Assembly (NCBI RefSeq): GCF_004762045.1
Contig: NZ_SJOM01000007.1
Span: forward strand, 3,069,920 to 3,133,919
DNA from: Mycobacterium sp. DL99
GTDB taxonomy: Bacteria; Actinomycetota; Actinomycetes; Mycobacteriales; Mycobacteriaceae
DNA: 64,000 bases
Reading direction: 5' to 3'
In this document: positions 8,889-18,575 of the stretch, in pieces
Numbering within the stretch: the first letter of the stretch is position 1
Layout: every line of letters starts with the position of its first letter
Translations under genes and position numbers: made by a program
The notes under the pieces: generated by a model
Databases searched by the model: none
What the model saw: only the letters and a program-made list of their open reading frames with translations
Told to the model about the DNA's origin: nothing

Positions 8889-9536
8889 ATGACTCCGCGT
8901 GGCAGATCTCTTGGCGGCCGTCGAGGGCCGGGCCGCCCGGTCGGTGCCGATGCCGCGCAAACCCGCGGGCGCATCATGCAAGTGGCTTACGAAGTCATCA
9001 ACGAACGCGGTTATGCGGCGACGACCTTCCAGGAGATCGCCAAGCGCAGCGGCTTGAGCCGGCCGACGCTGAACTACTATTTCGCCAGTCGCGAGGCTCT
9101 CTACCAGGCGCTGCTGGCGCAGGCGCACGAGGTTGTCACGTCGTGCATTCACATCGCGAAACAGCATGATGGAACACTGGATCGGCTGCGGGCGTACATC
9201 GATGCCGTGGTGGCGGTGTGGCATCGGGACGGTGCGGTGGTGGGGTTTCTGGTCAACGCCCGGCTGGAGTCGTACCGCCATCCAGATCTACCCGCCGTTA
9301 CCGTCGCGGCCACCCACGGATTCCTCGGCGAACTGATCACCGAGGCGGTCGACCGGCGCGAGCTGCCGCCGCACACCGAGCAGGCGAGTCTGGTCGAACT
9401 GTTGCACGCGATGTTGTGGGGAGTGGGTGCCTACAGTGGGTGGCAGCGCCGGCCTGTCGATGTCCTTGCGATTGCTAAGCAACTGCATTTGGTGATTGGC
9501 AACGGGTTGCTATCTTCCGCCGATCGTGATCTCTGA
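8889..9536 (+). CDS. TetR-family transcriptional regulator
   Basis: A 215-residue regulator. The N-terminal DNA-binding domain (about residues 20-75) reads ERGYAATTFQEIAKRSGLSR followed by PTLNYYFASREALYQALL, the standard TetR helix-turn-helix with its tyrosine-rich recognition helix. The C-terminal ligand and dimer domain has no recognisable inducer signature. The ATG was chosen because a leaderless promoter points at it; an upstream in-frame start at 8838 would place that promoter inside the gene. Its only obvious target is its own promoter. Confidence 0.9.
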   Translation: MTPRGRSLGGRRGPGRPVGADAAQTRGRIMQVAYEVINERGYAATTFQEIAKRSGLSRPTLNYYFASREALYQALLAQAHEVVTSCIHIAKQHDGTLDRLRAYIDAVVAVWHRDGAVVGFLVNARLESYRHPDLPAVTVAATHGFLGELITEAVDRRELPPHTEQASLVELLHAMLWGVGAYSGWQRRPVDVLAIAKQLHLVIGNGLLSSADRDL

Positions 9537-9605
9537 CTCGTCGGCAAAGACACGCGTGGCGACACGCGCGGCGGTGTCGGTGGGGCGCCATAGACTGGCA
9601 TCCCT

Positions 9606-12600
9606 ATGAGCGGTTCATCTTCGGGGTCCTTCGTACACCTGCACAACCACACCGAGTACTCGATGCTGGACGGCGCCGCGAAGATCACTCCGATGCTGGC
9701 CGAGGCACAGCGTCTGGGCATGCCGGCGATCGGCATGACCGACCACGGCAACATGTTCGGCGCCAGCGAGTTCTATAACTCGGCGACCAAGGTCGGCATC
9801 AAGCCGATCATCGGTATCGAGGCGTACATCGCGCCCGCCTCGCGGTTCGAGACCAAGCGCGTCCAGTGGGGTGACCCGAGCCAGAAGAGCGACGACGTCT
9901 CGGGTAGCGGCGCCTACACGCACATGACGATGGTCGCGGAAACCGCGACCGGTCTGCGCAACCTGTTCAAGCTGTCATCGTTGGCTTCGTTCGAAGGTCA
10001 GCTCGGTAAGTGGTCGCGCATGGACGCCGAGATCATCGCCGAACACGCCGAGGGCATCATCGCGACCACCGGTTGCCCGTCGGGCGAGGTGCAGACCCGG
10101 TTGCGGCTCGGCCACCGCCAGGAGGCCCTGGAGGCGGCCGCCAAATGGCGCGAGATCTTTGGCCCCGAGAACTTCTTCCTCGAGCTCATGGACCACGGCC
10201 TCGACATCGAGCGCCGGGTCCGGGAGGGCCTGCTGGAGATCGGGCAGAAGCTCAACATCCCGCCGCTGGCGACGAACGACTGCCACTACGTGACGCGCGA
10301 GGCCTCGCAGAATCACGAGGCCCTGCTGTGCATCCAGACCGGCAAGACCCTGTCGGATCCGAACCGGTTCAAGTTCGACGGCGACGGCTACTTCCTCAAA
10401 TCGGCCGAGGAGATGCGCGCACTGTGGGACTCCCAGGTGCCGGGCGCGTGCGATTCCACGGTGCTGATCGGCGAGCGGGTGCAGTCCTATGCCGACGTCT
10501 GGACGCCCACCGACCGCATGCCGGTGTTCCCGGTCCCAGACGGCCATGACCAGGGTTCCTGGCTGGCTCACGAGGTGCAGGCCGGGTTGGAGGAGCGCAG
10601 GTTTCGTGGCGCGGCCGTGCCCACCGAGTACACCGACCGTGCGGCCTACGAGATCAAGGTCATCTGCGAGAAGGGTTTTCCGTCCTACTTCCTGATCGTG
10701 GCCGACCTGATCAACTACGCCCGGTCGGTCGGGATCCGGGTGGGGCCCGGCCGTGGATCGGCCGCCGGATCATTGGTGGCCTACGCGCTGGGCATCACCA
10801 ACATCGACCCCATCCCGCACGGTCTGCTGTTCGAGCGCTTCCTCAACCCGGAACGTCCGTCGGCCCCCGATATCGACATCGACTTCGACGACCGCCGCCG
10901 CGGCGAGATGCTGCGATACGCGGCCAACAAGTGGGGCAGCGACCGGGTGGCCCAGGTCATCACCTTCGGTACCATCAAAACCAAAGCGGCGCTGAAGGAT
11001 TCGGCCCGCGTGCATTACGGCCAGCCGGGTTTCGCGATCGCAGACCGGATCACCAAGGCGCTGCCGCCGCCCATCATGGCCAAGGACATCCCGGTGTCGG
11101 GGATCACCGATCCCAACCACGAGCGGTACAAGGAAGCTGCCGAGGTCCGCGCCCTGATCGACACCGATCCGGATGTGCGGACCATTTTCGAGACAGCGCG
11201 TGGCCTCGAAGGTCTGGTGCGCAACGCGGGTGTGCACGCCTGTGCGGTGATCATGAGCTCCGAGCCGCTCATCGACGCGATCCCGCTGTGGCGGCGGCCC
11301 CAGGACGGCGCGGTCATCACCGGCTGGGACTATCCGTCGTGTGAGGCCATCGGCCTGCTGAAGATGGACTTCCTGGGCCTGCGGAACCTGACGATCATCG
11401 GTGACTGCCTGGAGAACATCCAGGCGAACCGGGGGATCGACCTGGATCTGGACACGCTGCCCTTCGATGATCCGGCCGCCTACGAGCTCCTCGGCCGCGG
11501 CGACACGCTGGGCGTGTTCCAGCTCGACGGCAGCGCGATGCGTGACCTGCTGCGCCGCATGCAGCCCACCGGCTTCAACGACATCGTGGCGGTGCTCGCG
11601 CTGTACCGTCCCGGTCCGATGGGCATGAACGCCCACAACGATTACGCCGATCGCAAGAACGGCCGTCAGGCGATCAAGCCCATCCACCCCGAGCTCGAGG
11701 AACCGCTCAAAGAGATCCTCGCCGAGACCTACGGCCTGATCGTCTACCAAGAGCAGATCATGTTCATCGCGCAGAAGGTCGCCTCCTACACCATGGGTAA
11801 GGCCGACGCGCTCCGTAAGGCCATGGGTAAGAAGAAGCTTGAGGTGCTCGAGGCCGAGTACAAGGGCTTCAAGGAAGGCATGACCGCGAACGGGTTCTCC
11901 GAAGCCGCGGTGAAAGCCCTGTGGGACACCATCCTTCCGTTCGCCGGGTACGCGTTCAACAAGTCCCACGCGGCCGGCTACGGCCTGGTGTCCTACTGGA
12001 CGGCCTACCTCAAGGCGAACTATCCCGCCGAGTACATGGCCGGTCTGCTGACCTCGGTCGGTGACGACAAGGACAAGGCGGCGGTCTACCTCGCCGACTG
12101 CCGGCGGCTCGGTATCACCGTCCTGCCGCCCGACGTCAACGAGTCGGTGCAGAACTTCGCCTCGGTCGGGAATGACATCCGGTTCGGGCTCGGCGCGATC
12201 CGCAACGTCGGCGCGAATGTCGTTGCGTCGCTGATCAGTACCCGCACCGAGAAGGGCAAGTACACCGACTTCTCCGATTACCTCAACAAGATCGACATCG
12301 CCGCCTGCAACAAGAAGGTCACCGAATCGCTGGTGAAGGCAGGCGCGTTCGATTCGCTCGGCCACCCCCGCAAGGGGCTGTTCCTGGTGCACACCGACGC
12401 CGTCGATTCGGTGCTCGGCACCAAGAAGGCCGAGGCGATGGGCCAGTTCGACCTGTTCGGCGGGGCGGATGACGGCGGCGGCACGGACGCGGTGTTCACG
12501 ATCAAGGTGCCAGAGGAGGAGTGGGAGGACAAGCACAAGCTCGCACTCGAACGCGAGATGCTGGGGCTGTACGTGTCCGGCCATCCGCTCAACGGGGTCG

Positions 12601-13157
12601 CCCACCTGCTGGCCAATCAGGTCGACACGCAGATCCCGGCAATTCTCGACGGCGATGTCGCCAACGATGCGCAGGTGGTGGTCGGCGGTATCCTGGCCTC
12701 GGTCAACCGTCGCGTGAACAAGAACGGCTTGCCTTGGGCCTCGGCCCAATTGGAAGACCTCACCGGTGGTATCGAGGTGCTGTTCTTCCCGCAGACCTAC
12801 TCGCTGTTCGGTCACGAGATCGCCGACGACGTGGTGGTACTGGTCAAGGCGAAAGTGGCGGCGCGCGATGACCGGATCTCGCTGATCGCCCACGAACTTG
12901 TCGTGCCTGACTTCAGCAGCGCCCAGGCCGACCGGCCGCTGGCGGTGAGCCTGCCCACCCGCCAGTGCACGATCGACAAGGTGACTGCGCTCAAGCAGGT
13001 GCTGGCCAATCATCCCGGCACCTCCCAGGTGCATCTGCGGCTGATCAGTGGTGAGCGGATCACCACGCTGGAACTGGATCAGTCGCTGCGGGTGACACCG
13101 TCCTCGGCATTGATGGGTGATCTCAAGGCGTTGCTCGGTCCCGGTTGTCTGGGGTAG
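9606..13157 (+). CDS. dnaE1: DNA polymerase III alpha subunit
   Basis: The 1183-residue replicative polymerase. An N-terminal PHP domain ([19 protein letters not shown], from residue 9) keeps the metal-binding histidines; in mycobacteria this domain provides proofreading. The catalytic palm carries [16 protein letters not shown] at about residue 421. Fingers, beta-clamp-binding and OB-fold regions follow, the last around [26 protein letters not shown] -10 box ends 9 nt before the ATG. The last 35 bp overlap the convergent PPOX gene. Confidence 0.98.
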   Translation: MSGSSSGSFVHLHNHTEYSMLDGAAKITPMLAEAQRLGMPAIGMTDHGNMFGASEFYNSATKVGIKPIIGIEAYIAPASRFETKRVQWGDPSQKSDDVSGSGAYTHMTMVAETATGLRNLFKLSSLASFEGQLGKWSRMDAEIIAEHAEGIIATTGCPSGEVQTRLRLGHRQEALEAAAKWREIFGPENFFLELMDHGLDIERRVREGLLEIGQKLNIPPLATNDCHYVTREASQNHEALLCIQTGKTLSDPNRFKFDGDGYFLKSAEEMRALWDSQVPGACDSTVLIGERVQSYADVWTPTDRMPVFPVPDGHDQGSWLAHEVQAGLEERRFRGAAVPTEYTDRAAYEIKVICEKGFPSYFLIVADLINYARSVGIRVGPGRGSAAGSLVAYALGITNIDPIPHGLLFERFLNPERPSAPDIDIDFDDRRRGEMLRYAANKWGSDRVAQVITFGTIKTKAALKDSARVHYGQPGFAIADRITKALPPPIMAKDIPVSGITDPNHERYKEAAEVRALIDTDPDVRTIFETARGLEGLVRNAGVHACAVIMSSEPLIDAIPLWRRPQDGAVITGWDYPSCEAIGLLKMDFLGLRNLTIIGDCLENIQANRGIDLDLDTLPFDDPAAYELLGRGDTLGVFQLDGSAMRDLLRRMQPTGFNDIVAVLALYRPGPMGMNAHNDYADRKNGRQAIKPIHPELEEPLKEILAETYGLIVYQEQIMFIAQKVASYTMGKADALRKAMGKKKLEVLEAEYKGFKEGMTANGFSEAAVKALWDTILPFAGYAFNKSHAAGYGLVSYWTAYLKANYPAEYMAGLLTSVGDDKDKAAVYLADCRRLGITVLPPDVNESVQNFASVGNDIRFGLGAIRNVGANVVASLISTRTEKGKYTDFSDYLNKIDIAACNKKVTESLVKAGAFDSLGHPRKGLFLVHTDAVDSVLGTKKAEAMGQFDLFGGADDGGGTDAVFTIKVPEEEWEDKHKLALEREMLGLYVSGHPLNGVAHLLANQVDTQIPAILDGDVANDAQVVVGGILASVNRRVNKNGLPWASAQLEDLTGGIEVLFFPQTYSLFGHEIADDVVVLVKAKVAARDDRISLIAHELVVPDFSSAQADRPLAVSLPTRQCTIDKVTALKQVLANHPGTSQVHLRLISGERITTLELDQSLRVTPSSALMGDLKALLGPGCLG

Positions 13158-13605
13158 CAGCCAGGTCGATCTTCACGATCGCGCTGTCGGGCCACAGCGC
13201 GCGATCTCGCGCCCTCCGTAGCTTCTCCCGCAACGGCAGGTCGCGGTGCACGTTGGTGACGCCAGGGATCTTCAGCAGCGGCACGATGTTCCATTGCCAT
13301 CCGTATCGCCGGTGCAGGGCGCAGTTGGCCCGTTGGGCGTCCTCGTCGCCCAGGACGGTGGCCCGGCCGCTCAGCCAGGTGCTCCCGGTGACTCGTCCCT
13401 TGTAGTCGCAGACCACCAGTTCGACGTCGGGTCGGGCGCTGAGTCTGCGGGTTTTCGGGCCGATCTTGGTGCGGAACAAGGCCGTTGGGCCGTCGAGCAC
13501 GAACCAGATCGGGGTGTCGACGGCTGTGCCGTCGCGGCGGAAGCTGCGCAGCAGTGCGTAGTGGGAGCGGCTGAGAGCTTGGAGTGTGGTGTCGGTATGC
13601 GGCAT
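13123..13605 (-). CDS. PPOX-class (pyridoxamine 5'-phosphate oxidase-like) protein
   Basis: A 160-residue split-barrel flavin/F420-binding family protein. Visible family elements are [20 protein letters not shown] near the N terminus, [20 protein letters not shown], and [13 protein letters not shown]. Such mycobacterial proteins are usually annotated as F420-dependent oxidoreductases; neither cofactor nor substrate is proven here. The ATG at 13605 is preferred over a TTG at 13617, which almost abuts the shared palindrome. The gene diverges from a MerR regulator, its likely controller. Its 3' end overlaps dnaE1. Confidence 0.82.
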   Translation of the reverse strand: MPHTDTTLQALSRSHYALLRSFRRDGTAVDTPIWFVLDGPTALFRTKIGPKTRRLSARPDVELVVCDYKGRVTGSTWLSGRATVLGDEDAQRANCALHRRYGWQWNIVPLLKIPGVTNVHRDLPLREKLRRARDRALWPDSAIVKIDLAATPDNRDRATP

Positions 13606-13618
13606 GTAGTCAGTCAAC

Positions 13619-13640
13619 GACTTAGAGTTGACTCTAAGTC
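13619..13640. promoter_or_regulatory. Palindromic operator between PPOX and MerR genes
   Basis: Two perfect 10-bp arms, GACTTAGAGT and ACTCTAAGTC, separated by 2 bp. Each arm contains a TAGAGT hexamer fitting a mycobacterial -10 box: one reads right (13623-13628), ahead of the AGGAGG ribosome-binding site of merR, and one reads left (13636-13631), ahead of the PPOX ATG. One bound MerR dimer would therefore cover both promoters. The site is inferred from symmetry and position. Confidence 0.7.
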
Positions 13641-13661
13641 AAGCTGGAGTGAGGAGGTCAG

Positions 13662-14051
13662 ATGGGCGTGACCCTGACCATCGGGGATGTCACGCAGCGG
13701 ACCGGGGTGGCTCAGACCGCGCTGCGCTACTACGAGCAGGTCGGGCTGCTGCCTGCGCCGGAGCGCGTGGGCGGGCAGCGCCGCTATCAGGAGTCGGTCC
13801 TGACGCGGCTGGAAGTGATCAGGTTGTGCAAGACCGCCGGGTTCTCGTTGACCGAGATCGGGCTGCTGCTCAAGGACGACACTCCGGGCCGGCCGGTGGC
13901 TCGTGAACTGGCGCAGACCAAACTCGCCGAGATCGATGCGCAGATGGAGGCGCTGGCCCGGGCTCGGGCTGTCATCGAGTGGGGTATGCGGTGCAAGTGT
14001 CCGTCAATCGAGTTGTGTACGTGCGGGATTCATCACCAGCTTCCGGCCTGA
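13662..14051 (+). CDS. MerR-family regulator with C-terminal CxC-x5-CxC cluster
   Basis: A 129-residue MerR protein: winged helix-turn-helix IGDVTQRTGVAQTALRYYEQ and GLLPAPERVGGQRRYQ in the first 45 residues, then a coiled-coil dimer helix and a short effector tail. The tail holds four cysteines at positions 111, 113, 119 and 121 (CKC...CTC), enough to bind a metal or iron-sulfur cluster. The spacing differs from the CIGCGC pattern of SoxR. AGGAGG at 13652-13657 fixes the ATG. It faces the PPOX gene across a near-perfect palindrome. Its 3' end overlaps the LLM gene by 19 bp. Confidence 0.88.
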   Translation: MGVTLTIGDVTQRTGVAQTALRYYEQVGLLPAPERVGGQRRYQESVLTRLEVIRLCKTAGFSLTEIGLLLKDDTPGRPVARELAQTKLAEIDAQMEALARARAVIEWGMRCKCPSIELCTCGIHHQLPA

Positions 14052-14968
14052 CGCAAGAGCGGCAGTAGCCGGTCGGCAAGCATGTGCGGGTGCGGATCGA
14101 GCGAGCCTATCCGCAGAACCAGGTGTCGTGCCCCGGCGTCGACATAGCCGGCGAGCCACGCCGCGCATTCCTGGGCGGATCCACCGCAGATCGCCTGAAA
14201 CGAGCTGAGCACATCCAGCGGCTGGCGATAGTAGGTCCGGGTGTAGGTGTCGAGCGTGTCGTGGGCGCGCCCGCGGTCGTCGTCGATGCACACCGTGGCG
14301 TACAGCGCGGGCGTGACGGGGCGCGGCGTCAGCTCGCTGATTCGCGCCCAGGCCCGCGCGTAGGCGCCGGCATCGGGAAGGTAGGGCAACCATCCGTCGT
14401 AGCCTTCGGCGACCCGGGCGATGACCCGGTCCGAGTCGCCGCCGGCCAACCACAGGGGCGGGCCGCCCGGGCGCGCGGGCGGAAGTGCACTATCGAGGCC
14501 ATCGATCTGCCAGTACCGGCCGCTGAATCGGCTCTCGCCGGCCCATGCCTGCCGCCACAGTTCGGCGGCCTCGTCCAGGCGGCGCGCCCGATCGCTGAAC
14601 GGCATTGCCAGCGCATCGAATTCACGCCGGCTTTCCGGTAGGGGAGATCCGGAACCCAGTCCGAGGATCAGCCGGCCGCCCGAGAGTTGGTCGACCGTGG
14701 CGGCCTGCGCCGAGGTCAGCAGCGGCGGGCGCAACGGACCGATCAGCGCTGCGGTACCGAGGGTGACGCGAGAGGTGCGGGCACTCACCGCCGCGAGCAG
14801 CGTCAGCGGATCAACCCGGGTGCGGGCCAGCACGGAATCCCCGGTCCATGCCGAGTCGAATCCCGATTCCTCTGCGATTCGGGCGAATTCGATCAGCCCG
14901 TGCGCGTCATGGCGCCCCGTCATCGCGGTTTCCCGGCTTGGCAGCATGATGCCGATGGACAGCGACAT
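14033..14968 (-). CDS. LLM-class (luciferase-like) F420-dependent oxidoreductase
   Basis: A 311-residue TIM-barrel monooxygenase/dehydrogenase of the bacterial luciferase family. Typical elements are FARIAEESGFDSAWTGD at the N terminus, then LGTAALIGPLRPP, LSGGRLILGLGSG and PLWLAGGDSDRVIARVAEGY. Mycobacterial members mostly use F420 and sometimes FMN; the substrate is unknown. It converges on merR with a 19-bp overlap and reads away from the methyltransferase gene upstream. Confidence 0.87.
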   Translation of the reverse strand: MSLSIGIMLPSRETAMTGRHDAHGLIEFARIAEESGFDSAWTGDSVLARTRVDPLTLLAAVSARTSRVTLGTAALIGPLRPPLLTSAQAATVDQLSGGRLILGLGSGSPLPESRREFDALAMPFSDRARRLDEAAELWRQAWAGESRFSGRYWQIDGLDSALPPARPGGPPLWLAGGDSDRVIARVAEGYDGWLPYLPDAGAYARAWARISELTPRPVTPALYATVCIDDDRGRAHDTLDTYTRTYYRQPLDVLSSFQAICGGSAQECAAWLAGYVDAGARHLVLRIGSLDPHPHMLADRLLPLLRQAGSW

Positions 14969-15031
14969 GCGTCAACGATGACGCCACGTGCCGGTTCGGT
15001 CGACTACCTGACGGGTAATGGCGACGGCCGG

Positions 15032-15865
15032 TCAGAACCGGTACCGCAGGATGCGCGCCTTGCGGGCTGTCGCCTTGCTGAGGCCGGAGGCCCGGGTCGC
15101 GATCCGCAGTGCACCGGGAAAGCGATCGACCTCCGGTTGGTGGGCCAGGCTGGACTCCTCGACGAGTTGCATTCGCGGGCTCCAGGTTTCGGGATGGTGG
15201 GCATCTTTGAAACCTGGGTAGCCCCACTGACTTCCGACGTCTTTGAACATCTTGGCCGGGAAGAACTTGAGCGCCGCCCGACTCATCCAGCCGATCCGGC
15301 CGTAGTCGTTGAACGCGAGTTCCCCGGATTCGAAGTGTTCGGTGATTCTCCGGAAGATGCCGGCGATCACCGGTTCGCTGAGGAACGCGAACAGTCCGTC
15401 GGCCACCAACATGGTGGGTCGATCGGAGGGAATCGGGTCGGTCCAGTCCCGGTCGGCCAACGATGCGGCGACCGTATGTGCCTGGGGGAGAGGCGGCAGC
15501 ACACGGTCCCGTAGCTGGCTGATCCCCGGCAGGTCCACGTTGTACCAGTCGACCGTGGCCGGCGGCGAAACGCGGTGCACTCCGCTGTCGAGACCGCCGC
15601 CGAGATCGACCACGACGGCATCGGGATGGCTGGTCACGAACGCACGCACCCGGTCGTCGAGCATCTTGGCCCGTAGCGCCGACTGACACACCACGCTGGT
15701 CTGCACCCCCAGACCGGCGAAGTCGTAATCGAGTTGGCCGACGGACTCATCGGCCATGGTGTCGCCGAGGATCGGGCGGGTCCACCGGCTGTCGAGTGCC
15801 CTGGCGTACAGCGTCAGGAAAGCGGTTTCCTCTACCGGTGTGAGGCCCGTCGTCGCAATATGCAC
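15032..15865 (-). CDS. LCM-family SAM-dependent O-methyltransferase
   Basis: A 277-residue class I methyltransferase of the leucine-carboxyl-methyltransferase type common in actinobacteria. The SAM-binding loop is VVVDLGGGLDSGVHR (about residue 90), followed by DWYNVDLPG and the conserved MLVADGLFAFL segment. The methyl acceptor is unknown and probably a small carboxylate or phenolic compound. The GTG start has a TACGGT -10 box 7 nt upstream on the - strand, so the transcript is likely leaderless. Confidence 0.85.
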   Translation of the reverse strand: MHIATTGLTPVEETAFLTLYARALDSRWTRPILGDTMADESVGQLDYDFAGLGVQTSVVCQSALRAKMLDDRVRAFVTSHPDAVVVDLGGGLDSGVHRVSPPATVDWYNVDLPGISQLRDRVLPPLPQAHTVAASLADRDWTDPIPSDRPTMLVADGLFAFLSEPVIAGIFRRITEHFESGELAFNDYGRIGWMSRAALKFFPAKMFKDVGSQWGYPGFKDAHHPETWSPRMQLVEESSLAHQPEVDRFPGALRIATRASGLSKATARKARILRYRF

Positions 15866-16001
15866 AAACCCGACCGTACACCCGATGTGCGGCTGAACAG
15901 TTGGGCGAAAACGTTTACCGCCCTTGCGATCACAGGTTGGCGCATCGGTTGCACCGGGTGCGTGGGTGCGCGGCGGGCTCGCGGCAGCCTACGGTGGAAC
16001 C

Positions 16002-16406
16002 ATGCGTAGCAGGCATGTGAGCGTCTGGATCGACGTCGCTCCCGACGCGGCGTACTCGTACGCCGCGGATCCGCGGCAGCTGGCCACGTGGGCGGCGGGA
16101 CTGGCCGAGGGTGGGTTGCGCCTCGGTCCGCGAGGATGGGTGGCGGATTCCCCGATGGGCGAGGTCACCGTCGAATTCACGGCGACGAACGCGCTGGGCG
16201 TGCTCGATCATGTGGTGCGTCTGCCCTCGGGTGAGGCCGTCTACAACCCGATGCGGGTCGTCCCGGCCGGGGTCGACGGCACGTCGTGCGAAGTCGTGTT
16301 CACGATTCGGCAGCGACCGGGGATGACTGATGAACAGTTCGAGGCGGATGTTGCCGCGGTGGCGGCGGATCTAGAGACCCTGCGGAGACTGCTGGAGGGT
16401 CACTGA
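16002..16406 (+). CDS. SRPBCC/START-like domain protein
   Basis: A 134-residue single-domain protein with the SRPBCC pattern: HVSVWIDVAPDAAYSYAADP, a central GEVTVEFTATNALGVLDHVV sheet, and a long C-terminal helix (EADVAAVAADLETLRRLLEG). Such folds bind hydrophobic ligands in the cytosol; none can be named here. The ATG is supported by TACGGT (15989-15994), 6-7 nt upstream. The 136 bp before it, back to the methyltransferase gene, hold only the two divergent promoters. The 3' end overlaps the next, convergent gene by 7 bp. Confidence 0.8.
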   Translation: MRSRHVSVWIDVAPDAAYSYAADPRQLATWAAGLAEGGLRLGPRGWVADSPMGEVTVEFTATNALGVLDHVVRLPSGEAVYNPMRVVPAGVDGTSCEVVFTIRQRPGMTDEQFEADVAAVAADLETLRRLLEGH

Positions 16407-16630
16407 TCGGACGGGGAGATGCGCCCCAACCCCAGCCACACCACGATGGTGACCGCGGCCGCGGAGAGTACGGCGGGTGCCGCACTCATCGTGGCCACGC
16501 CGACGACCACCAGCACCAGGGCGCCGATCGCCAGGGCGATCAGCTTGTAGGTCGGCCAGGGCACCCCGGCGATGTCGACCTGGTGATCGGCCCGGGAGGT
16601 GACGCTACGAAAGTTCCCGGCGGTGGTCAT
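16400..16630 (-). CDS. Small membrane protein with two predicted helices
   Basis: A 76-residue hypothetical protein. After a polar N terminus come two hydrophobic segments, about residues 28-48 (LIALAIGALVLVVVGVA) and 50-69 (APAVLSAAAVTIVVWLGLG), joined by a short turn, so it should sit in the inner membrane as a hairpin. The ATG at 16630 is the only good start. I do not recognise the family. It converges on the SRPBCC gene. Confidence 0.62.
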   Translation of the reverse strand: MTTAGNFRSVTSRADHQVDIAGVPWPTYKLIALAIGALVLVVVGVATMSAAPAVLSAAAVTIVVWLGLGRISPSDQ

Positions 16631-16703
16631 ATGTTGACGATAGCTCGCAACAATGATTTCGGCTAGCCGAAACCTTGGATCAGGCGTGTCGTTTTACGAC
16701 TGC

Positions 16704-17141
16704 TCAGCAGTGTGCTTCCATCCGGTACTGAACCTCGGCGGGTTTGGTCGGGCGGTCGGCGAAGGAGCCGTGTGCTGTGCCGCTGAGGTGGAATGCGGAG
16801 CCCTCGATGCTGGCGTGGGTGTCCGACGCCTCGGCCAGTGCACTCCCGGTGAAGCCGGTCAGGTCCCGGAGTCGCATGACCTTGGGCTCGACAGTGGCTC
16901 CGGTCTGGATGATCGCGGTGAACCCGGGTGTTTGCGGCTGCGTTTCGATGGTCCACAACCAGGACACCTGCGTGCACTGCACCTTGTAGGACGTCGGCAT
17001 CTCGCGGTTGTCGATGAAGACCCGCGCGGTATTGGCATCGGCAGGGCTGCCGGCGGGCGCCGCACAGGCAGACGCGGCCAGCGCGACCACTATCGCGGTG
17101 GGCGCTGCCGCCCACGGCATTCGCTGCCGAGTGTGCCGCAT
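16704..17141 (-). CDS. LpqH-like (19-kDa antigen family) lipoprotein
   Basis: A 145-residue predicted lipoprotein. The signal peptide runs through PTAIVVALAASAC; the lipobox cysteine (residue 26) is the expected acylation site. The mature part resembles the mycobacterial 19-kDa lipoprotein family: TSYKVQCTQVSWLWTIET, then VMRLRDLTGFTGS and a final HC. With the lipobox Cys excluded it has two cysteines that may pair. An ATG at 17174 is possible but lengthens the pre-region to 36 residues. It should be anchored to the outer face of the membrane and matured by Lgt and LspA, both encoded in this window. Confidence 0.8.
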   Translation of the reverse strand: MRHTRQRMPWAAAPTAIVVALAASACAAPAGSPADANTARVFIDNREMPTSYKVQCTQVSWLWTIETQPQTPGFTAIIQTGATVEPKVMRLRDLTGFTGSALAEASDTHASIEGSAFHLSGTAHGSFADRPTKPAEVQYRMEAHC

Positions 17142-17279
17142 GAAGGTTGTTTTCCCAGTTCGGGGTCTGTTCAACCATATGTCGTGAATCTCGGTGGTTT
17201 GGCGGCGTGCGCACCCGGATATCGGCGTGTGCGCCTACCCAGCTGCAGTGAAACCGCTGGCCAGTGGCACCATTGAACG

Positions 17280-18572
17280 GTGACTGCCGATTTGAGCAAA
17301 GGCTCCCGAGTGTCCCCGCTGGCCGCGCCGCTGAACGCGGCCGACATCGACGAGGCCGCCAAGCGAATTTCCGGGGTGGTCACCCGCAGTCCGCTGCAGT
17401 TCAACGAGCGCCTTTCGGAAGCTACCGGGGCCAACGTCTACCTCAAACGCGAGGACCTGCAGGCGGTGCGTTCCTACAAGGTGCGCGGGGCCTTCAACCT
17501 GATGGCCCAGCTCTCGCCCGAGGAGCTGGCCGCCGGCGTCGTGTGTTCGTCGGCCGGTAACCACGCCCAGGGCTTCGCGATGGCGTGCCGGTCGATGCGC
17601 ACCCATGGTCGCGTCTATGTACCGGCCAAGACCCCCAAGCAGAAGCGGGACCGGATCCGATACCACGGCCGCGAGTTCATCGAGCTCATCGCGGGAGGGT
17701 CGACGTACGACCTGGCGGCTGCCGCGGCGCTGGAGGATGTCGCGCGTACCGGGGCCACCCTTGTGCCTCCCTATGACGATGTGCGCACGATGGCCGGCCA
17801 GGGCACCATCGCCGCCGAGCTGCTCGAGCAGCTCGACCAGGAGCCCGACCTGGTGATCGTCCCGGTCGGTGGCGGCGGCTGCATCGCCGGTATCACCACA
17901 TATCTCGCCGAGCGTGCCTCGAACACGTCGGTACTCGGTGTCGAGCCCGCGGGCGCGGCATCGATGATCGCCGCGCTGGCTGCCGGCGAACCGGTGACCC
18001 TCGAGCACGTTGATCAGTTCGTCGATGGTGCGGCGGTGGCACGGGCCGGAGCGATGCCCTATGCCGCATTGGCCGCCGCCGGTGACATGGTCGCCCTCAC
18101 CACGGTCGACGAGGGCGCCGTCTGTACCGCGATGCTCGACCTGTACCAGAACGACGGAATCATCGCCGAGCCCGCCGGAGCGCTGTCGGTGACCGCATTG
18201 CTGGAGGCCGACATCGAGCCGGGCTCTACCGTGGTCTGCCTGATCTCCGGTGGCAACAACGACGTCTCCCGCTACAACGAGGTGGTCGAACGGTCACTGG
18301 TGCACCTGGGTCTCAAGCACTACTTCCTGGTCGACTTCCCGCAGGAACCGGGGGCGTTGCGCCGCTTCCTCGATGAGGTTCTCGGGCCGGGTGATGACAT
18401 CACCCTGTTCGAGTACGTCAAGCGCAACAACCGGGAGACCGGCGAGGCCTTGTGCGGCGTCGAGTTGAGCGCGGCGACGGATCTGGAAGGTCTGCTGGTC
18501 CGGATGCAGGATTCCGACATCCACGTCGAGCTGTTGGAGCCGGGGTCACCGACATACCGGTATCTGACCTGA
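17280..18572 (+). CDS. ilvA: Threonine dehydratase, biosynthetic
   Basis: A 430-residue PLP enzyme converting threonine to 2-oxobutanoate, the first step of isoleucine synthesis. The PLP lysine lies in VRSYKVRGAFN (about residue 63) and the glycine-rich phosphate loop is VPVGGGGCIAG. The last 90 residues form one ACT-like regulatory domain (HYFLVDFPQEPGALRRFLDEV), so feedback by isoleucine is expected. Length and position match Rv1559. The GTG start is preceded by a CACCAT element but no clear ribosome-binding site. Confidence 0.96.
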   Translation: MTADLSKGSRVSPLAAPLNAADIDEAAKRISGVVTRSPLQFNERLSEATGANVYLKREDLQAVRSYKVRGAFNLMAQLSPEELAAGVVCSSAGNHAQGFAMACRSMRTHGRVYVPAKTPKQKRDRIRYHGREFIELIAGGSTYDLAAAAALEDVARTGATLVPPYDDVRTMAGQGTIAAELLEQLDQEPDLVIVPVGGGGCIAGITTYLAERASNTSVLGVEPAGAASMIAALAAGEPVTLEHVDQFVDGAAVARAGAMPYAALAAAGDMVALTTVDEGAVCTAMLDLYQNDGIIAEPAGALSVTALLEADIEPGSTVVCLISGGNNDVSRYNEVVERSLVHLGLKHYFLVDFPQEPGALRRFLDEVLGPGDDITLFEYVKRNNRETGEALCGVELSAATDLEGLLVRMQDSDIHVELLEPGSPTYRYLT

Positions 18573-18575
18573 GGC

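Noticed and set aside
10770..13034. 754-residue open frame on the - strand of dnaE1
   Set aside because: Codon-position shadow of a high-GC gene: no family motifs, no start signal, and dnaE1 on the other strand is certain.
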